NCBI RefSeq assembly: GCF_022759005.1
Contig: NZ_JAEMQA010000084.1
Location: 1 to 40,757, forward strand
Direction of reading: 5' to 3'
Length of the DNA: 40,757 bases
Source: Sulfuricurvum sp.
Lineage (GTDB): Bacteria; Campylobacterota; Campylobacteria; Campylobacterales; Sulfurimonadaceae
Shown: positions 1-10,433 of the stretch, piece by piece
Numbering within the stretch: position 1 is the stretch's first letter
How the letters are laid out: every line of letters begins with the position of its first letter
Position numbers and translations under genes: made by a program
The notes under the pieces: generated by a model
What the model saw: the letters and a program-made list of their open reading frames with translations, nothing else
Told to the model about the DNA's origin: nothing
Databases searched by the model: none

Positions 1-17
1 AATGGACGATTCTCCAT
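1..17 (-). CDS. start of a minus-strand CDS running off the left edge (M-E-N-R-P...)
   Basis: The reverse strand reads AAGGAGG TCGTAA ATG GAG AAT CGT CCA: strong Shine-Dalgarno, 6-nt spacer, ATG at 17-15. Only 5 codons are visible, so product unknown. Confidence 0.45.
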
Positions 18-56
18 TTACGACCTCCTTAAAGATTCAAAGCATAAGAGCCTATT

Positions 57-101
57 AGGGCACCTCTGACTTCGCAAAAATTGTGAAATCAAAGATGCCC
101 T
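57..101 (-). repeat. long hairpin (21-bp stem, 3-nt loop) upstream of the left-edge minus-strand gene
   Basis: agggcacctctgacttcgcaa-aaa-ttgtgaaatcaaagatgccct. On the minus-strand RNA the stem is 17 Watson-Crick pairs, 3 G:U and 1 A:C. Confidence 0.6.
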
Positions 102-277
102 TAACACTTTTGTAACAAAAGTAGGCTATTAGACACTCTAATGATAGCAATCGGAGTATTTAAGGAATCTTAAATTATTAAATGTTTTTAGCTATATTGA
201 AACTCAACGATTAATTTAAGTTTATTTACAGGATCTAGGGAAGAAAAGTAACACTTTTGTACTTTAAGAGAGAATTT

Positions 278-305
278 AAACGGCTTTGGTCATCCAAAGC
301 CGTTT
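278..305 (-). terminator. hairpin terminator at the end of carA
   Basis: AAACGGCTTTGG-TCAT-CCAAAGCCGTTT, 12-bp perfect stem at the carA stop codon. Confidence 0.65.
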
Positions 306-1438
306 TATTGACGTTGTAGAAGTTGAAGAAATTCACCGAAAATATATCGGCTCTCTTTTGGTCCCGGACTCGATTCAGGATGGTGTTGCACCGAAAAAAC
401 ATGGCCGCTATTGTAGCGTAACCCTTCAATGGTGTTATCAAACAGATTCACATGCGTCACTTCAGCGATTTCGCGCACTGTTTCAGGGACGTTATAGTTA
501 TGATTTTGTGCAGTAATCTCTACCATCCCCGTTTTAACGTTTTTCACGGGATGATTTCCGCCGTGATGCCCGAATTTGAGTTTGTGGGTATCGTAACCGT
601 GCGCGATGCTAAGGAGCTGATGCCCTAAGCAAATTCCAAATAAAGGTATTTTACGTGCAATGAGCTTTTTGATCTCATCTTGTTCTCGTTTTAAGACCAA
701 AGGATCTCCGGGGCCGTTTGAGAGAAAAACACCGTCTATCTCTTTCGCATCATATCGCGCAATCAACGCATCCGCACTAAAGGTATTCGGGAGAACTTCC
801 ACTTCTAAGCCCGCTTCGGTGAGTTCGTTAAGGATATTGCGTTTTACCCCGAAATCGATCGCCGCGATACGTGCTTTCGGTGCAGGCGCATCGTTATAGC
901 GGAAGTTGAACGGATCATAAATACCGTTTCGATGAGTATACGCGGTTTTAGTACTTACCTCTTCGATGTAGTTAATCTCTTCGATACGAGGGGAACGCTC
1001 CAACATCGCTTTGAGCTCGTCTTTGTCTGACACTTTTGTTGAAGCGATCATCATCATCGCCCCTTCGGTGCGGAGCATTTTTGTAATAAAACGGGTATCG
1101 ATATCGCAAATACCGATAATTCCATTTTTTTCTAAAAAAGTATGCAATGCCTCTTCAGCACGGAAACTGGAGTACTGAGATTGATATTGACGTACAAGCA
1201 CCCCTTTGCAGTGAGCTTTGCTGCTCTCCATATCTTCATCATTCACACCGACATTCCCGATCTCCGGCATAGTAAACGTGACAAACTGTCCTGCATACGA
1301 TGGATCGGTGATAATCTCCTGATATCCGCTCATAGAGGTGTTGAATACGATTTCACCGACCGCTGTCGTATCGGCACCGAAACTTTTGGCACTCAGATAG
1401 GTACCGTTTTCGAGATAAATCCATGCGTCGCGTAACAT
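305..1438 (-). CDS. carA: carbamoyl-phosphate synthase small subunit
   Basis: 377 aa; LSNGPGDP, GICLGHQLL and SVQHHPESSPGP class I glutamine amidotransferase motifs. Confidence 0.97.
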   Translation of the reverse strand: MLRDAWIYLENGTYLSAKSFGADTTAVGEIVFNTSMSGYQEIITDPSYAGQFVTFTMPEIGNVGVNDEDMESSKAHCKGVLVRQYQSQYSSFRAEEALHTFLEKNGIIGICDIDTRFITKMLRTEGAMMMIASTKVSDKDELKAMLERSPRIEEINYIEEVSTKTAYTHRNGIYDPFNFRYNDAPAPKARIAAIDFGVKRNILNELTEAGLEVEVLPNTFSADALIARYDAKEIDGVFLSNGPGDPLVLKREQDEIKKLIARKIPLFGICLGHQLLSIAHGYDTHKLKFGHHGGNHPVKNVKTGMVEITAQNHNYNVPETVREIAEVTHVNLFDNTIEGLRYNSGHVFSVQHHPESSPGPKESRYIFGEFLQLLQRQ

Positions 1439-1989
1439 TATGCCATCCCCCGTCGTAGCAATTCATCTTTGTAGAGTTTTTCGTATACGATCTCATATTC
1501 GTCTGTTCCAGGGATCAAATTGCGTTTATAGCTTTTGATCTTTTGGAATACGGCAGATTCGATTTCGCTCGTATCGGCAATCGATCCGGTAATCGCATCG
1601 TAAATGATATTTTTGATTCGGTTTTCACTCACATCGTAATTGATCAAATCTTCTTCATACAGTTCATTAAGGATTTGGTGGGCAATATCGGAATAGCGAT
1701 CTTCATACGAGAGGACAACACCGAACTCCGGTGCCAATTTCTTTTTAATCATGAAAAAGAGCTGACGTTCATCGGCAAGATAAAAATCGATTTGATCTTC
1801 ATTGGCATTAACGATCTCTTTGACTTTTTCTTCGAGTGCCATTTCTCGTTTGATGTTGGCGATTAAGACCTTTTCAGCCTCTTTGGCGGTACTTTCAAGC
1901 CCTTTGGTCATCGTGACCAATCCGCTGCGGCTAAGATCGACAGCGATTCGCGTCGCGATATGGGGTACGTGTGTCAGTGAAACCTTCAT
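1438..1989 (-). CDS. DUF507 family protein
   Basis: 183 aa; MKVSLTHVPHIATRIAVDLSRSGLV...; typical Campylobacterota carA neighbour. Confidence 0.8.
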   Translation of the reverse strand: MKVSLTHVPHIATRIAVDLSRSGLVTMTKGLESTAKEAEKVLIANIKREMALEEKVKEIVNANEDQIDFYLADERQLFFMIKKKLAPEFGVVLSYEDRYSDIAHQILNELYEEDLINYDVSENRIKNIIYDAITGSIADTSEIESAVFQKIKSYKRNLIPGTDEYEIVYEKLYKDELLRRGMA

Positions 1990-2061
1990 TGCCAGCCCTG
2001 AGTGAAATTTTTTGCATTTTAGCCAAAAATACCTCTCAAATCGCTTAGAGGAAATAGCGAA

Positions 2062-2589
2062 TTATTTAGGAGGTTCCGGTATTTTTCTCAATTTTTCGGT
2101 AATTTCAGACCCTTTTTTTGGATCCATCTTCGCCAATATTTGTCCAACAACTTTTGAGTTCAATGTACTCATAATATCTGAAGCATCCGAAGCGGACATC
2201 TGAGAAAGGATTTGTGCGGATGCGGCAGGTTTCATTTTGGCAAAGGTTTGAGAAACTTTATCCGCCTTTAACTGCTTGATTTCATCCAGCACTTTTTTAT
2301 TTTCATCTAACATTTTTTTAATAGAAGCCTCTTTTGCTTTAATCTCACCCAGCTTTTGATCTACTTTTTGATCTTTACCCTGAACCATTGCCTCTTTTTT
2401 ACGTAATAAATCTTCCGTTGCCCGCTTGAGGGAATCAAGCGATTGTTTTTGTTCATCAATCCGCTCCAACTCAACCAAAAGCTCATTTTTACGGTCTTCA
2501 AAAATTTTGGTACACTCAAACGATTTCGTTGCCTGCGCTCCATAGAGTGACGCGAATGTTACGAGTGTTAATAGAGCGATTTTCTTCAT
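2062..2589 (-). CDS. MotE-like flagellar protein (signal peptide, coiled coil, MgtE-N-like C-terminus)
   Basis: 175 aa; N-terminal signal sequence, coiled coil, then AQILSQMSASDASDIMSTLNSKVVGQILAKMDPKKGSEI; adjacent to a FliJ-like ORF. Confidence 0.75.
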   Translation of the reverse strand: MKKIALLTLVTFASLYGAQATKSFECTKIFEDRKNELLVELERIDEQKQSLDSLKRATEDLLRKKEAMVQGKDQKVDQKLGEIKAKEASIKKMLDENKKVLDEIKQLKADKVSQTFAKMKPAASAQILSQMSASDASDIMSTLNSKVVGQILAKMDPKKGSEITEKLRKIPEPPK

Positions 2590-3008
2590 AGTTCCTCTTT
2601 TTTATAAGCCATGATGCCGATCTCATCGATCATTTTATCTTCTTGGCGTTTGAGATGTTTAAGTTTCATGTTCATCTCTTGTACTTCCAAATATTTGAAT
2701 TTTTCAAAGTCGATCATCGCCTCTTTGAATCGCTCTCGCATCCGATACTGTTGGTGTTGCGCACTTTGCAGTGTATGCTGATACGTTTCGATGGTTTGAT
2801 GCTGAGCATGAATCATAGCGGCGGCTTGGGTAAATTCACCGACAGATCCCTGCGTCGGCAAACTCATGCGTGAAAGTTCATCGTAGGCTTGATTGAGTTT
2901 GTCGGTTGCAGAGGAAAGAGCATTGTTTGCAGAAATGAGGGCACGCTCAGCGGTGTCGAGAGCCTTTTTCTTTAGTTTTACCAAAGGCTCATAACGCGAC
3001 TTTGCCAT
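2586..3008 (-). CDS. fliJ: FliJ-like flagellar export chaperone
   Basis: 140 aa all-helical coiled-coil protein overlapping the MotE-like gene by 4 bp. Confidence 0.6.
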   Translation of the reverse strand: MAKSRYEPLVKLKKKALDTAERALISANNALSSATDKLNQAYDELSRMSLPTQGSVGEFTQAAAMIHAQHQTIETYQHTLQSAQHQQYRMRERFKEAMIDFEKFKYLEVQEMNMKLKHLKRQEDKMIDEIGIMAYKKEEL

Positions 3009-3023
3009 AGCGCCTCCTCAAAA

Positions 3024-4286
<1,263 letters not shown>

Positions 4287-5132
4287 TTATTGGCGTAATG
4301 CGTCAATCAACGCATCGGTGTAAATTGCAAAACCGACCGAAACGGTCTCGTCGCTTTTGTAGCGTCCGCCCATCGCGTACACTTCGTTGCCTTCAATAAC
4401 GCGGAAAAACAGCTCATCATAATAGAGCATTTTAGCGTAATACAACGGCGCAATGACTATATTGGGATATTCCAACCCAACGCAGAGCTCTTTTATTTTG
4501 AGTAATTCCGGTTTTAACGCTTCAGGAACAATCGTAACAACCGCATCAATTTCTTCCGCATGCTGCATATAGACCAAACGGGTCAGCCAGTCGATTTTAA
4601 GCGATAAAAACTTCTCAATATTCACATGGCGAAAATCGTCCAAAGTGAGATCCAATATTTCGCTCAAAATGCGAGGGATATTGATGTTCGAGATTTGAAG
4701 CAACGGAGCCATTTTTAGCTCATTTAAAATCCGTGTTGCTTGTACGAGCGCTACCGATAAATTCGGCTCATCAATAATTTCGACCCCGATTTGATACTGC
4801 TCATCGGCAGGGTAGCGATACACCGGTTGAATATAGAACCATTTTTTATGCTCCGTATTACCGCCAAGCCGTTTATTGAGAATACGAACCACGTCAATCG
4901 TCGAATCGGCACGGAGGCTGATCGGGTGGTTTTCGCTGTCATTGACACGGATAAGCTCACGCTGATCACAGACACTCATGTGCTGATGGTACGAAAACAG
5001 CGGTGTAATGATCTCTTCAAATCCGGCATCACTTAAAAGCGTGCTGGCTTTTGTTTCAATATTCCGCTTGGTCTTTGCCGTCGCGGCAAAGTAAAGCTTC
5101 GAGCCTTCGGGAATTTCGTGTTCAAATACCAT
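4287..5132 (-). CDS. hisZ: ATP phosphoribosyltransferase regulatory subunit (HisS-like)
   Basis: Class II aaRS-like fold; SLRADSTIDVVRI, VGVEIIDEPN. Start moved from 5186 to internal ATG at 5132 (MVFEHEIPEG), removing the overlap with the upstream aminotransferase. Confidence 0.8.
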   Translation of the reverse strand: MVFEHEIPEGSKLYFAATAKTKRNIETKASTLLSDAGFEEIITPLFSYHQHMSVCDQRELIRVNDSENHPISLRADSTIDVVRILNKRLGGNTEHKKWFYIQPVYRYPADEQYQIGVEIIDEPNLSVALVQATRILNELKMAPLLQISNINIPRILSEILDLTLDDFRHVNIEKFLSLKIDWLTRLVYMQHAEEIDAVVTIVPEALKPELLKIKELCVGLEYPNIVIAPLYYAKMLYYDELFFRVIEGNEVYAMGGRYKSDETVSVGFAIYTDALIDALRQ

Positions 5133-5136
5133 GAGA

Positions 5137-6240
5137 TTAGAGTCCGAAATAGGCGGTGTTAAACACACGGTTCGCGGTTCCGTCATACGCTCTGCGTCCC
5201 ATTTTATCGAGTGCCAATTCTACCGCATTCGCTGCCCAACACGCTTCGTAGGGAGCGATGAGCCCCATGTGGTTGATACGGAAGATCGAATCTTTGATGT
5301 GATCTTGCCCACCCGCGACGTTGACATCGAACGCTTTGAGGGTGGAACGGATTTTTTTCGCTTCCGCATCCCCTACCGTCGTCATCGAATCGGCAGGATT
5401 GGTCGGATAGATGGAGAGACCGATCGCCTTCATCGCTTCACGGGTCGCACGTGCGCGGCGAGCCGTATCGGCATAAAGCTTATCCAAACCGCCCTCGGCT
5501 TTGATACGGTTCAATACCGATTCCAAACCGATGGTAATCGTCGTAGCCGCCGTCCATGCCGTCGTATTTTTGCGTTGGTTTTTGATTTCGGTCGCAAGGT
5601 TGAAATAATACCCTTTGCCACTTCCGATCTTTTCAATAGCCGCATTGGAGAGTCCCATAATCGCGAGCCCTGGAGGGAGCATCAACGCTTTTTGGCTCCC
5701 TGAAATCAAACAGTCGATATTGCTCACATCGATTTTCTCAACGCCCACCGCCGTGATACCGTCCGCAATCACCATGATGGCTGGGTTGTGCGCTTTGACT
5801 GCTGCGGCAATCGCTTCAACGCTGTGGCGCAATCCGCCGGCACTCTCGCAGATTTGGATCGCGATGGCATCGATGTCAGGGTTGGCATTCAACGCTGCTT
5901 GAACTTCTTCAACACTCGCCGGGGTATCCCATTCGTGCTTAATCTCAACGTTTGCAATCCCATGAGCAACAGCGATTTTCCCGAAACGCTCACCGAATTT
6001 CCCCGAGTTGATCGAAAGCAATTTGGAGTGAGCCAAATTGATCACCGCCCCCTCCATCGCACCGGTTCCGGAGGATGCGAGCATCAGTACCTCATCCATG
6101 CCGAGAAGTTCAAAAAGCAATGCGCGTGTTCGCTCAAAAATCGCTTCAAATTCAGGAGTTCGGTGGTGCAGTGTCTCACCGGCCATAGCGATACGTACGG
6201 ACTCAGGTACCGGAGTTGGTCCAGGGGTAAAAAGTAACAT
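5137..6240 (-). CDS. class V aminotransferase (serine-pyruvate/alanine-glyoxylate type)
   Basis: FTPGPTPVPESVRIAMAGETLHHRTPEFEAIF; SGSQKALMLPPGLAI PLP-lysine region. Confidence 0.92.
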   Translation of the reverse strand: MLLFTPGPTPVPESVRIAMAGETLHHRTPEFEAIFERTRALLFELLGMDEVLMLASSGTGAMEGAVINLAHSKLLSINSGKFGERFGKIAVAHGIANVEIKHEWDTPASVEEVQAALNANPDIDAIAIQICESAGGLRHSVEAIAAAVKAHNPAIMVIADGITAVGVEKIDVSNIDCLISGSQKALMLPPGLAIMGLSNAAIEKIGSGKGYYFNLATEIKNQRKNTTAWTAATTITIGLESVLNRIKAEGGLDKLYADTARRARATREAMKAIGLSIYPTNPADSMTTVGDAEAKKIRSTLKAFDVNVAGGQDHIKDSIFRINHMGLIAPYEACWAANAVELALDKMGRRAYDGTANRVFNTAYFGL

Positions 6241-6353
6241 TCAAAAATTCCTTGAGGGAAAGTGTCATAAATCCGCGAATTTTACCCTATGTGAGGTTAG
6301 GAGAGGTTTAAGGTTAATAATCATGTGTTAGAATTCCGCTAAAAAGAGATTCT

Positions 6354-7133
6354 ATGACATTATTTGACTCACTGATTTTGGGCGCATTGGAAGGGGTAAC
6401 CGAATTTTTGCCCATCTCTTCAACCGGACACCTTATCCTCGCATCACAGCTTTTAGGGCTGCAACAGACCGCCACCCATAAAGCGTTCGAAGTCTCTATT
6501 CAACTCGGAAGCATCCTCGCCGTCTTATTTTTGTACGCCCAGCGCCTCTTGCAAGATAAAACCCTCTGGTTCAAAATCGCCGTCGCATTTCTCCCAACCG
6601 GAGCACTGGGATTTTTGTTCTACAAACACATCAAAGCCCTCTTCGGTGTCGAGACGGTAAGTATTATGCTGATCGCCGGAGGGGTTATTTTTCTCATTAT
6701 TGAGTATTTTCGTCGAGACAAAGCGATCGATGAGGGGAAAGATCTCAGTGCTCTTACGATCAAAGAGGCGTTTACTATCGGCTTTTTCCAAAGTCTCTCG
6801 ATGGTTCCAGGGACAAGCCGCTCAGGCGCCACCCTCATCGGCGGATTGTTTATGGGACTCAACCGTAAAAGTGCGGCAGAGTTTTCGTTTCTCCTCGCAA
6901 TTCCGACCATGTTTATCGCCACCGCCTATGATCTAATCAAACATCGTCATGAACTCGTTGTGGATGATTGGTCGATGCTCATCATTGCGTTTATCACCGC
7001 ATTTGTGTTTGCATTTGTAACCGTCAAAGCCTTTGTCGGTTTCGTCAGTCGCCACACCTTCGTCCCGTTCGCAATTTACCGCATTATCGTCGGGGTTATT
7101 TTCTTTTATTTTGTAGCTACGCTTCCGGCGTGA
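6354..7133 (+). CDS. uppP: undecaprenyl-diphosphatase
   Basis: LGALEGVTEFLPISSTGHLIL and PGTSRSGATLIGGL motifs. Confidence 0.97.
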   Translation: MTLFDSLILGALEGVTEFLPISSTGHLILASQLLGLQQTATHKAFEVSIQLGSILAVLFLYAQRLLQDKTLWFKIAVAFLPTGALGFLFYKHIKALFGVETVSIMLIAGGVIFLIIEYFRRDKAIDEGKDLSALTIKEAFTIGFFQSLSMVPGTSRSGATLIGGLFMGLNRKSAAEFSFLLAIPTMFIATAYDLIKHRHELVVDDWSMLIIAFITAFVFAFVTVKAFVGFVSRHTFVPFAIYRIIVGVIFFYFVATLPA

Positions 7134-7732
7134 GAACGTAAAAACTTAATCTGATCGATCAAAATCTTCGCCAACTCGAGCGCTTTGGATCGGTGCGATA
7201 GCCCTTTTTTCACATCATTGTCCAACTCTCCGAGCGTAAGCTCAAAACCGCTCGGGAAAAAAATCGGATCGTATCCAAAACCGTTCTCGCCTCGCAACTC
7301 CGTGATAACATCCCCGTGCATCCACCCGTGAACACAACTCTCCCCTTCCCGCGAGACAATCGCGATCGCCGCCGTATAGTGGGCGGGTGATGTGGAGAGA
7401 TTTTGTGTTTTTAGCGCCTCTACCAGTTTGAGCAAATTGTCCCGATCGCTAACCCCTTCACCCGCATAACGGGCACTGTAAATCCCCGGAGCCCCGTCTA
7501 ACGCGTCAACACTGATTCCGCTATCATCGGCAACCACAATCGCTTCTCTATCCCCCAAAGCATTGTAAACGGCACGCGCTTTGATCAGGGCGTTGGTTTT
7601 AAACGACTCACCGTCTTCGATAATCTCGAACCCCTCCATCAAATCGGTATAGGGAAATACCTCCCGATCGTGCAAAAGTTCGATAATCTCCCGAACTTTC
7701 CCTTTGTTTGACGTTGCCAAAACGATTTTCAT
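7106..7732 (-). CDS. rdgB: XTP/dITP diphosphatase (RdgB/HAM1)
   Basis: ATSNKGKVREI, VADDSGISVDALDGAPGIYSARYAG, GENGFGYDPIFFP, LSHRSKAL motifs. Converges on uppP with a 28-bp 3' overlap. Confidence 0.96.
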   Translation of the reverse strand: MKIVLATSNKGKVREIIELLHDREVFPYTDLMEGFEIIEDGESFKTNALIKARAVYNALGDREAIVVADDSGISVDALDGAPGIYSARYAGEGVSDRDNLLKLVEALKTQNLSTSPAHYTAAIAIVSREGESCVHGWMHGDVITELRGENGFGYDPIFFPSGFELTLGELDNDVKKGLSHRSKALELAKILIDQIKFLRSHAGSVATK

Positions 7733-7832
7733 TGCTTTCCTTACAGTAGACTTTAACGTTCAATGTTTACCCGACGTTTCATCTAAGGGTGTAATATAAT
7801 GTTGAAAATTTTAACGTATCTAAGGTTGCACG

Positions 7833-9155
7833 GTGTTTAAAACAGTTCTTCCCCTCTCGGCGATTCTTTCGCTTCGATTTTTCGGTCTTTTTCTTGTTCT
7901 TCCGGTTCTCTCGGCCTATGCGCTGGGGCTAGAGGGTGCTACACCTCTACTCATCGGTGTCATCGTCGGCGGCTACGCCCTCACACAGGCAATTTTCCAA
8001 GTACCGTTTGGGATCATGAGCGACAAAATCGGTCGCAAACCGACACTGCTCCTCGGTCTCGTCATCTTCTTGATCGGTTCAATCATCTGTGCAGTGAGTA
8101 CCGATATTTATACGTTGATGGCAGGGCGCTTTTTACAGGGTGCCGGAGCGATCGGTGCCGTTATCCCCGCTATGATCAGTGATCTCGTGAATGAAGAAAA
8201 ACGGGGTCATGCGATGGCACTTATGGGGGGAACGATCGCTATCAGTTTTGCGGCGGCGATGGCTCTGGGACCTGTCCTTGCGGCTGGGTTTGGGTTTTCA
8301 TCGCTTTTTTGGATCGCGGCTGTTTTGTCGATCCTCTCGATGATCGTCCTTTTCACGAATGTTCCAAACCCTCCGAAAATCCGCCATATCTACCACTCAA
8401 CCACAACCACCAAAGATATTCTCAAGAATCCGAATTTGCTCAGCATGATCATCACCAACGGGATGCAAAAAGGGCTGATGACCGTTTCGTTTGTCCTCAT
8501 CCCTATCTTTTTGACCAAACCTGAATACGGCTTTTTATGGGATAAAAAAGATCTTTGGCAAGCATTTATCCCTGCAATGGTGATGGGGCTTTTGGCGATG
8601 GGACCCGCTGCCGTTTTCGGAGAAAAGTACAACAAGCCGCGCGAGATTTTCCTCATCTCCATCGTATTGTTCATCGTCGCATTTACCCTTATGGGATTTG
8701 CAACCAAAGGGTGGGAGTTCATCGTCGGAGTAGTGAGCTTTTTCATGGCGTTTAATATGATGGAGCCGTTGGTTCAGTCTATGATTTCCAAATACGCCAA
8801 AGTACACCAAAAGGGGGCGGCACTCGGTATCGCCAACGGGTTCGCCTATTTCATGACGTTTGTCGGCGGTGCGGCGGCAGGGATCGCACTGCAATACTCA
8901 AGTCGTGAAGTGTTCACCATCGCGTTGATCGTTATCAGCACATTATGGCTGTTATGGACACTTAAAATGCAAAATCCGCACCGCTATTCCCACCTCTATA
9001 TGCCAGTAGATCACGTTGATATGGAGAAATTAAACGCTTTGGAGCATGAGCATATCGCGGAGTGGTTTATCAATGAAACCGAACAGATCGTTGCGGTCAA
9101 ATACCGCAAAGATATGATCGAAGAAGAGGCGATTAAAGCGAAGATTGCGAAATAA
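7833..9155 (+). CDS. MFS transporter
   Basis: GTG start; 12-TM pattern with GIMSDKIGRKPTLLLGL MFS motif A. Confidence 0.92.
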   Translation: MFKTVLPLSAILSLRFFGLFLVLPVLSAYALGLEGATPLLIGVIVGGYALTQAIFQVPFGIMSDKIGRKPTLLLGLVIFLIGSIICAVSTDIYTLMAGRFLQGAGAIGAVIPAMISDLVNEEKRGHAMALMGGTIAISFAAAMALGPVLAAGFGFSSLFWIAAVLSILSMIVLFTNVPNPPKIRHIYHSTTTTKDILKNPNLLSMIITNGMQKGLMTVSFVLIPIFLTKPEYGFLWDKKDLWQAFIPAMVMGLLAMGPAAVFGEKYNKPREIFLISIVLFIVAFTLMGFATKGWEFIVGVVSFFMAFNMMEPLVQSMISKYAKVHQKGAALGIANGFAYFMTFVGGAAAGIALQYSSREVFTIALIVISTLWLLWTLKMQNPHRYSHLYMPVDHVDMEKLNALEHEHIAEWFINETEQIVAVKYRKDMIEEEAIKAKIAK

Positions 9156-9159
9156 TCTT

Positions 9160-9220
9160 CGTTCGTGGTGAGCTCGTCAAACCATAAACAAAACACCCTT
9201 CGACTGGCTCAGGGCGAACG
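9160..9220. repeat. imperfect inverted repeat of the dispersed 'CGTTCGTGGTGAGC...CCCTTCGACTGGCTCAGGGCGAACG' type
   Basis: CGTTCG (9160-9165) ... CGAACG (9215-9220) with internal complementarity, between convergent MFS and moeA genes. Confidence 0.65.
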
Positions 9221-9233
9221 GAGAAGACAGAGA

Positions 9234-10433
9234 TTAAAATTTGATAACGCGAACCAATGTCCCCACTTCCAAATCCCCATCCTCTTCACCGCAGATCATC
9301 AATCCCGCATTGCCGAGTAGATTGGTCAAAATCGCAGAGCTTCCCGTCTTTTTCCCCTCAAAATCGACCCAATAGCGCCCCTCTTCAAAGCTCAGATTGC
9401 ACGCCGTAAATTCGCTTTTGTTGGAACGCTTGGCAAACGGCACTTTGAGCGTCGCTTCAATCACCTCGTAAGGACTTTCTACCCCCAACATCCGTGCGAT
9501 CAGCGGCGCGGCATAGAGGATAAAAGTGACGGTAGAGGAGTAGGCAAATCCCGGTAGAGAGACGATAAAGCTCTCACCTCGCTGAGCCACCATGACATGC
9601 TGCCCCGGTTTGATATTGACCCCTTTGAAGATCACTTCGGCACCGAGTTTCGGGACGATGTGTTTGACGAAATCGTAATCGCCAACACTCACCCCTCCCG
9701 TACTCACTACGATGTCACACGAGCTGATCGCCTCTTCGAACCGCTCCATAATCGCCGTTTTGTCATCTCCAACAATCCCCATCTGAACGCTCTCACCGCC
9801 GAGTTGATCGACGAGCGCTTGGAGGGTGTAGCTGTTAGAACTTCGGATTTGTCCCTCGTGACGCGCAACCTCTCCAATGTCGAGAATCTCACTCCCCGTT
9901 GCGATAATCGCAACACGTGGGCGCTGAGCCACACGAACCATAACTCGGTTGATCCCTGCCAATACACCGATCTGCGCAAATCCGATTTTTGTCCCACGCG
10001 GAATCAGGATTTCCCCCTCACGGTAGCTTTCGCCGACCGGACGAACGGCAAAACCGTGCGGAACCGCTTTTTCGATGATGATAGAGGAGCCATCGACACG
10101 GACATTTTCAATCGGTATAAGGGTATCAGAACCCTTGGGCATCAAGGAGCCGGTAAAGGTCTTGATACACGCACCGCTCATCACCCCTCCGATTTCATCG
10201 GCTCCGGCTGGATTATCCCCGAGGATTTCAAGCGATTCATACACTTCCAAATCACTGTGCAGTATTGCGTACCCGTCCATCGCAGAGGTAGGATGAAGGG
10301 GATAGTCGCCATCGGCAATGATGTCTTCGGCTAAAATCCGTCCCAATGCTGAGGTGAGAAAAATACGCTCGCTTCGGACATTGCCGATACTGAGGAGGCT
10401 GATCATATTTTGGGAGGTCTCATACGAAATCAT
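9234..10433 (-). CDS. moeA: molybdopterin molybdotransferase
   Basis: DGYAIL, ATGSEIL, RSSNSYTL, STGGVSVGDYDFVK, KPGQHVMVA, LPG. Start set at internal ATG 10433 (MISYETSQNM), trimming 30 aa that overlap moaE. Confidence 0.93.
   Translation of the reverse strand: MISYETSQNMISLLSIGNVRSERIFLTSALGRILAEDIIADGDYPLHPTSAMDGYAILHSDLEVYESLEILGDNPAGADEIGGVMSGACIKTFTGSLMPKGSDTLIPIENVRVDGSSIIIEKAVPHGFAVRPVGESYREGEILIPRGTKIGFAQIGVLAGINRVMVRVAQRPRVAIIATGSEILDIGEVARHEGQIRSSNSYTLQALVDQLGGESVQMGIVGDDKTAIMERFEEAISSCDIVVSTGGVSVGDYDFVKHIVPKLGAEVIFKGVNIKPGQHVMVAQRGESFIVSLPGFAYSSTVTFILYAAPLIARMLGVESPYEVIEATLKVPFAKRSNKSEFTACNLSFEEGRYWVDFEGKKTGSSAILTNLLGNAGLMICGEEDGDLEVGTLVRVIKF

Noticed and set aside
5133-5186. Apparent 50-bp overlap of hisZ with the upstream aminotransferase gene
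   Set aside because: Disappears if hisZ starts at the internal ATG 5132 (MVFEHEIPEG), which lies just after the aminotransferase stop at 5137.
5131-5703. 190-aa plus-strand ORF opposite the class V aminotransferase
   Set aside because: Arg/Phe-rich shadow ORF without domain features.
9597-10334. 245-aa plus-strand ORF opposite moeA
   Set aside because: Antisense to moeA, no domain signature, no ribosome-binding site identified.
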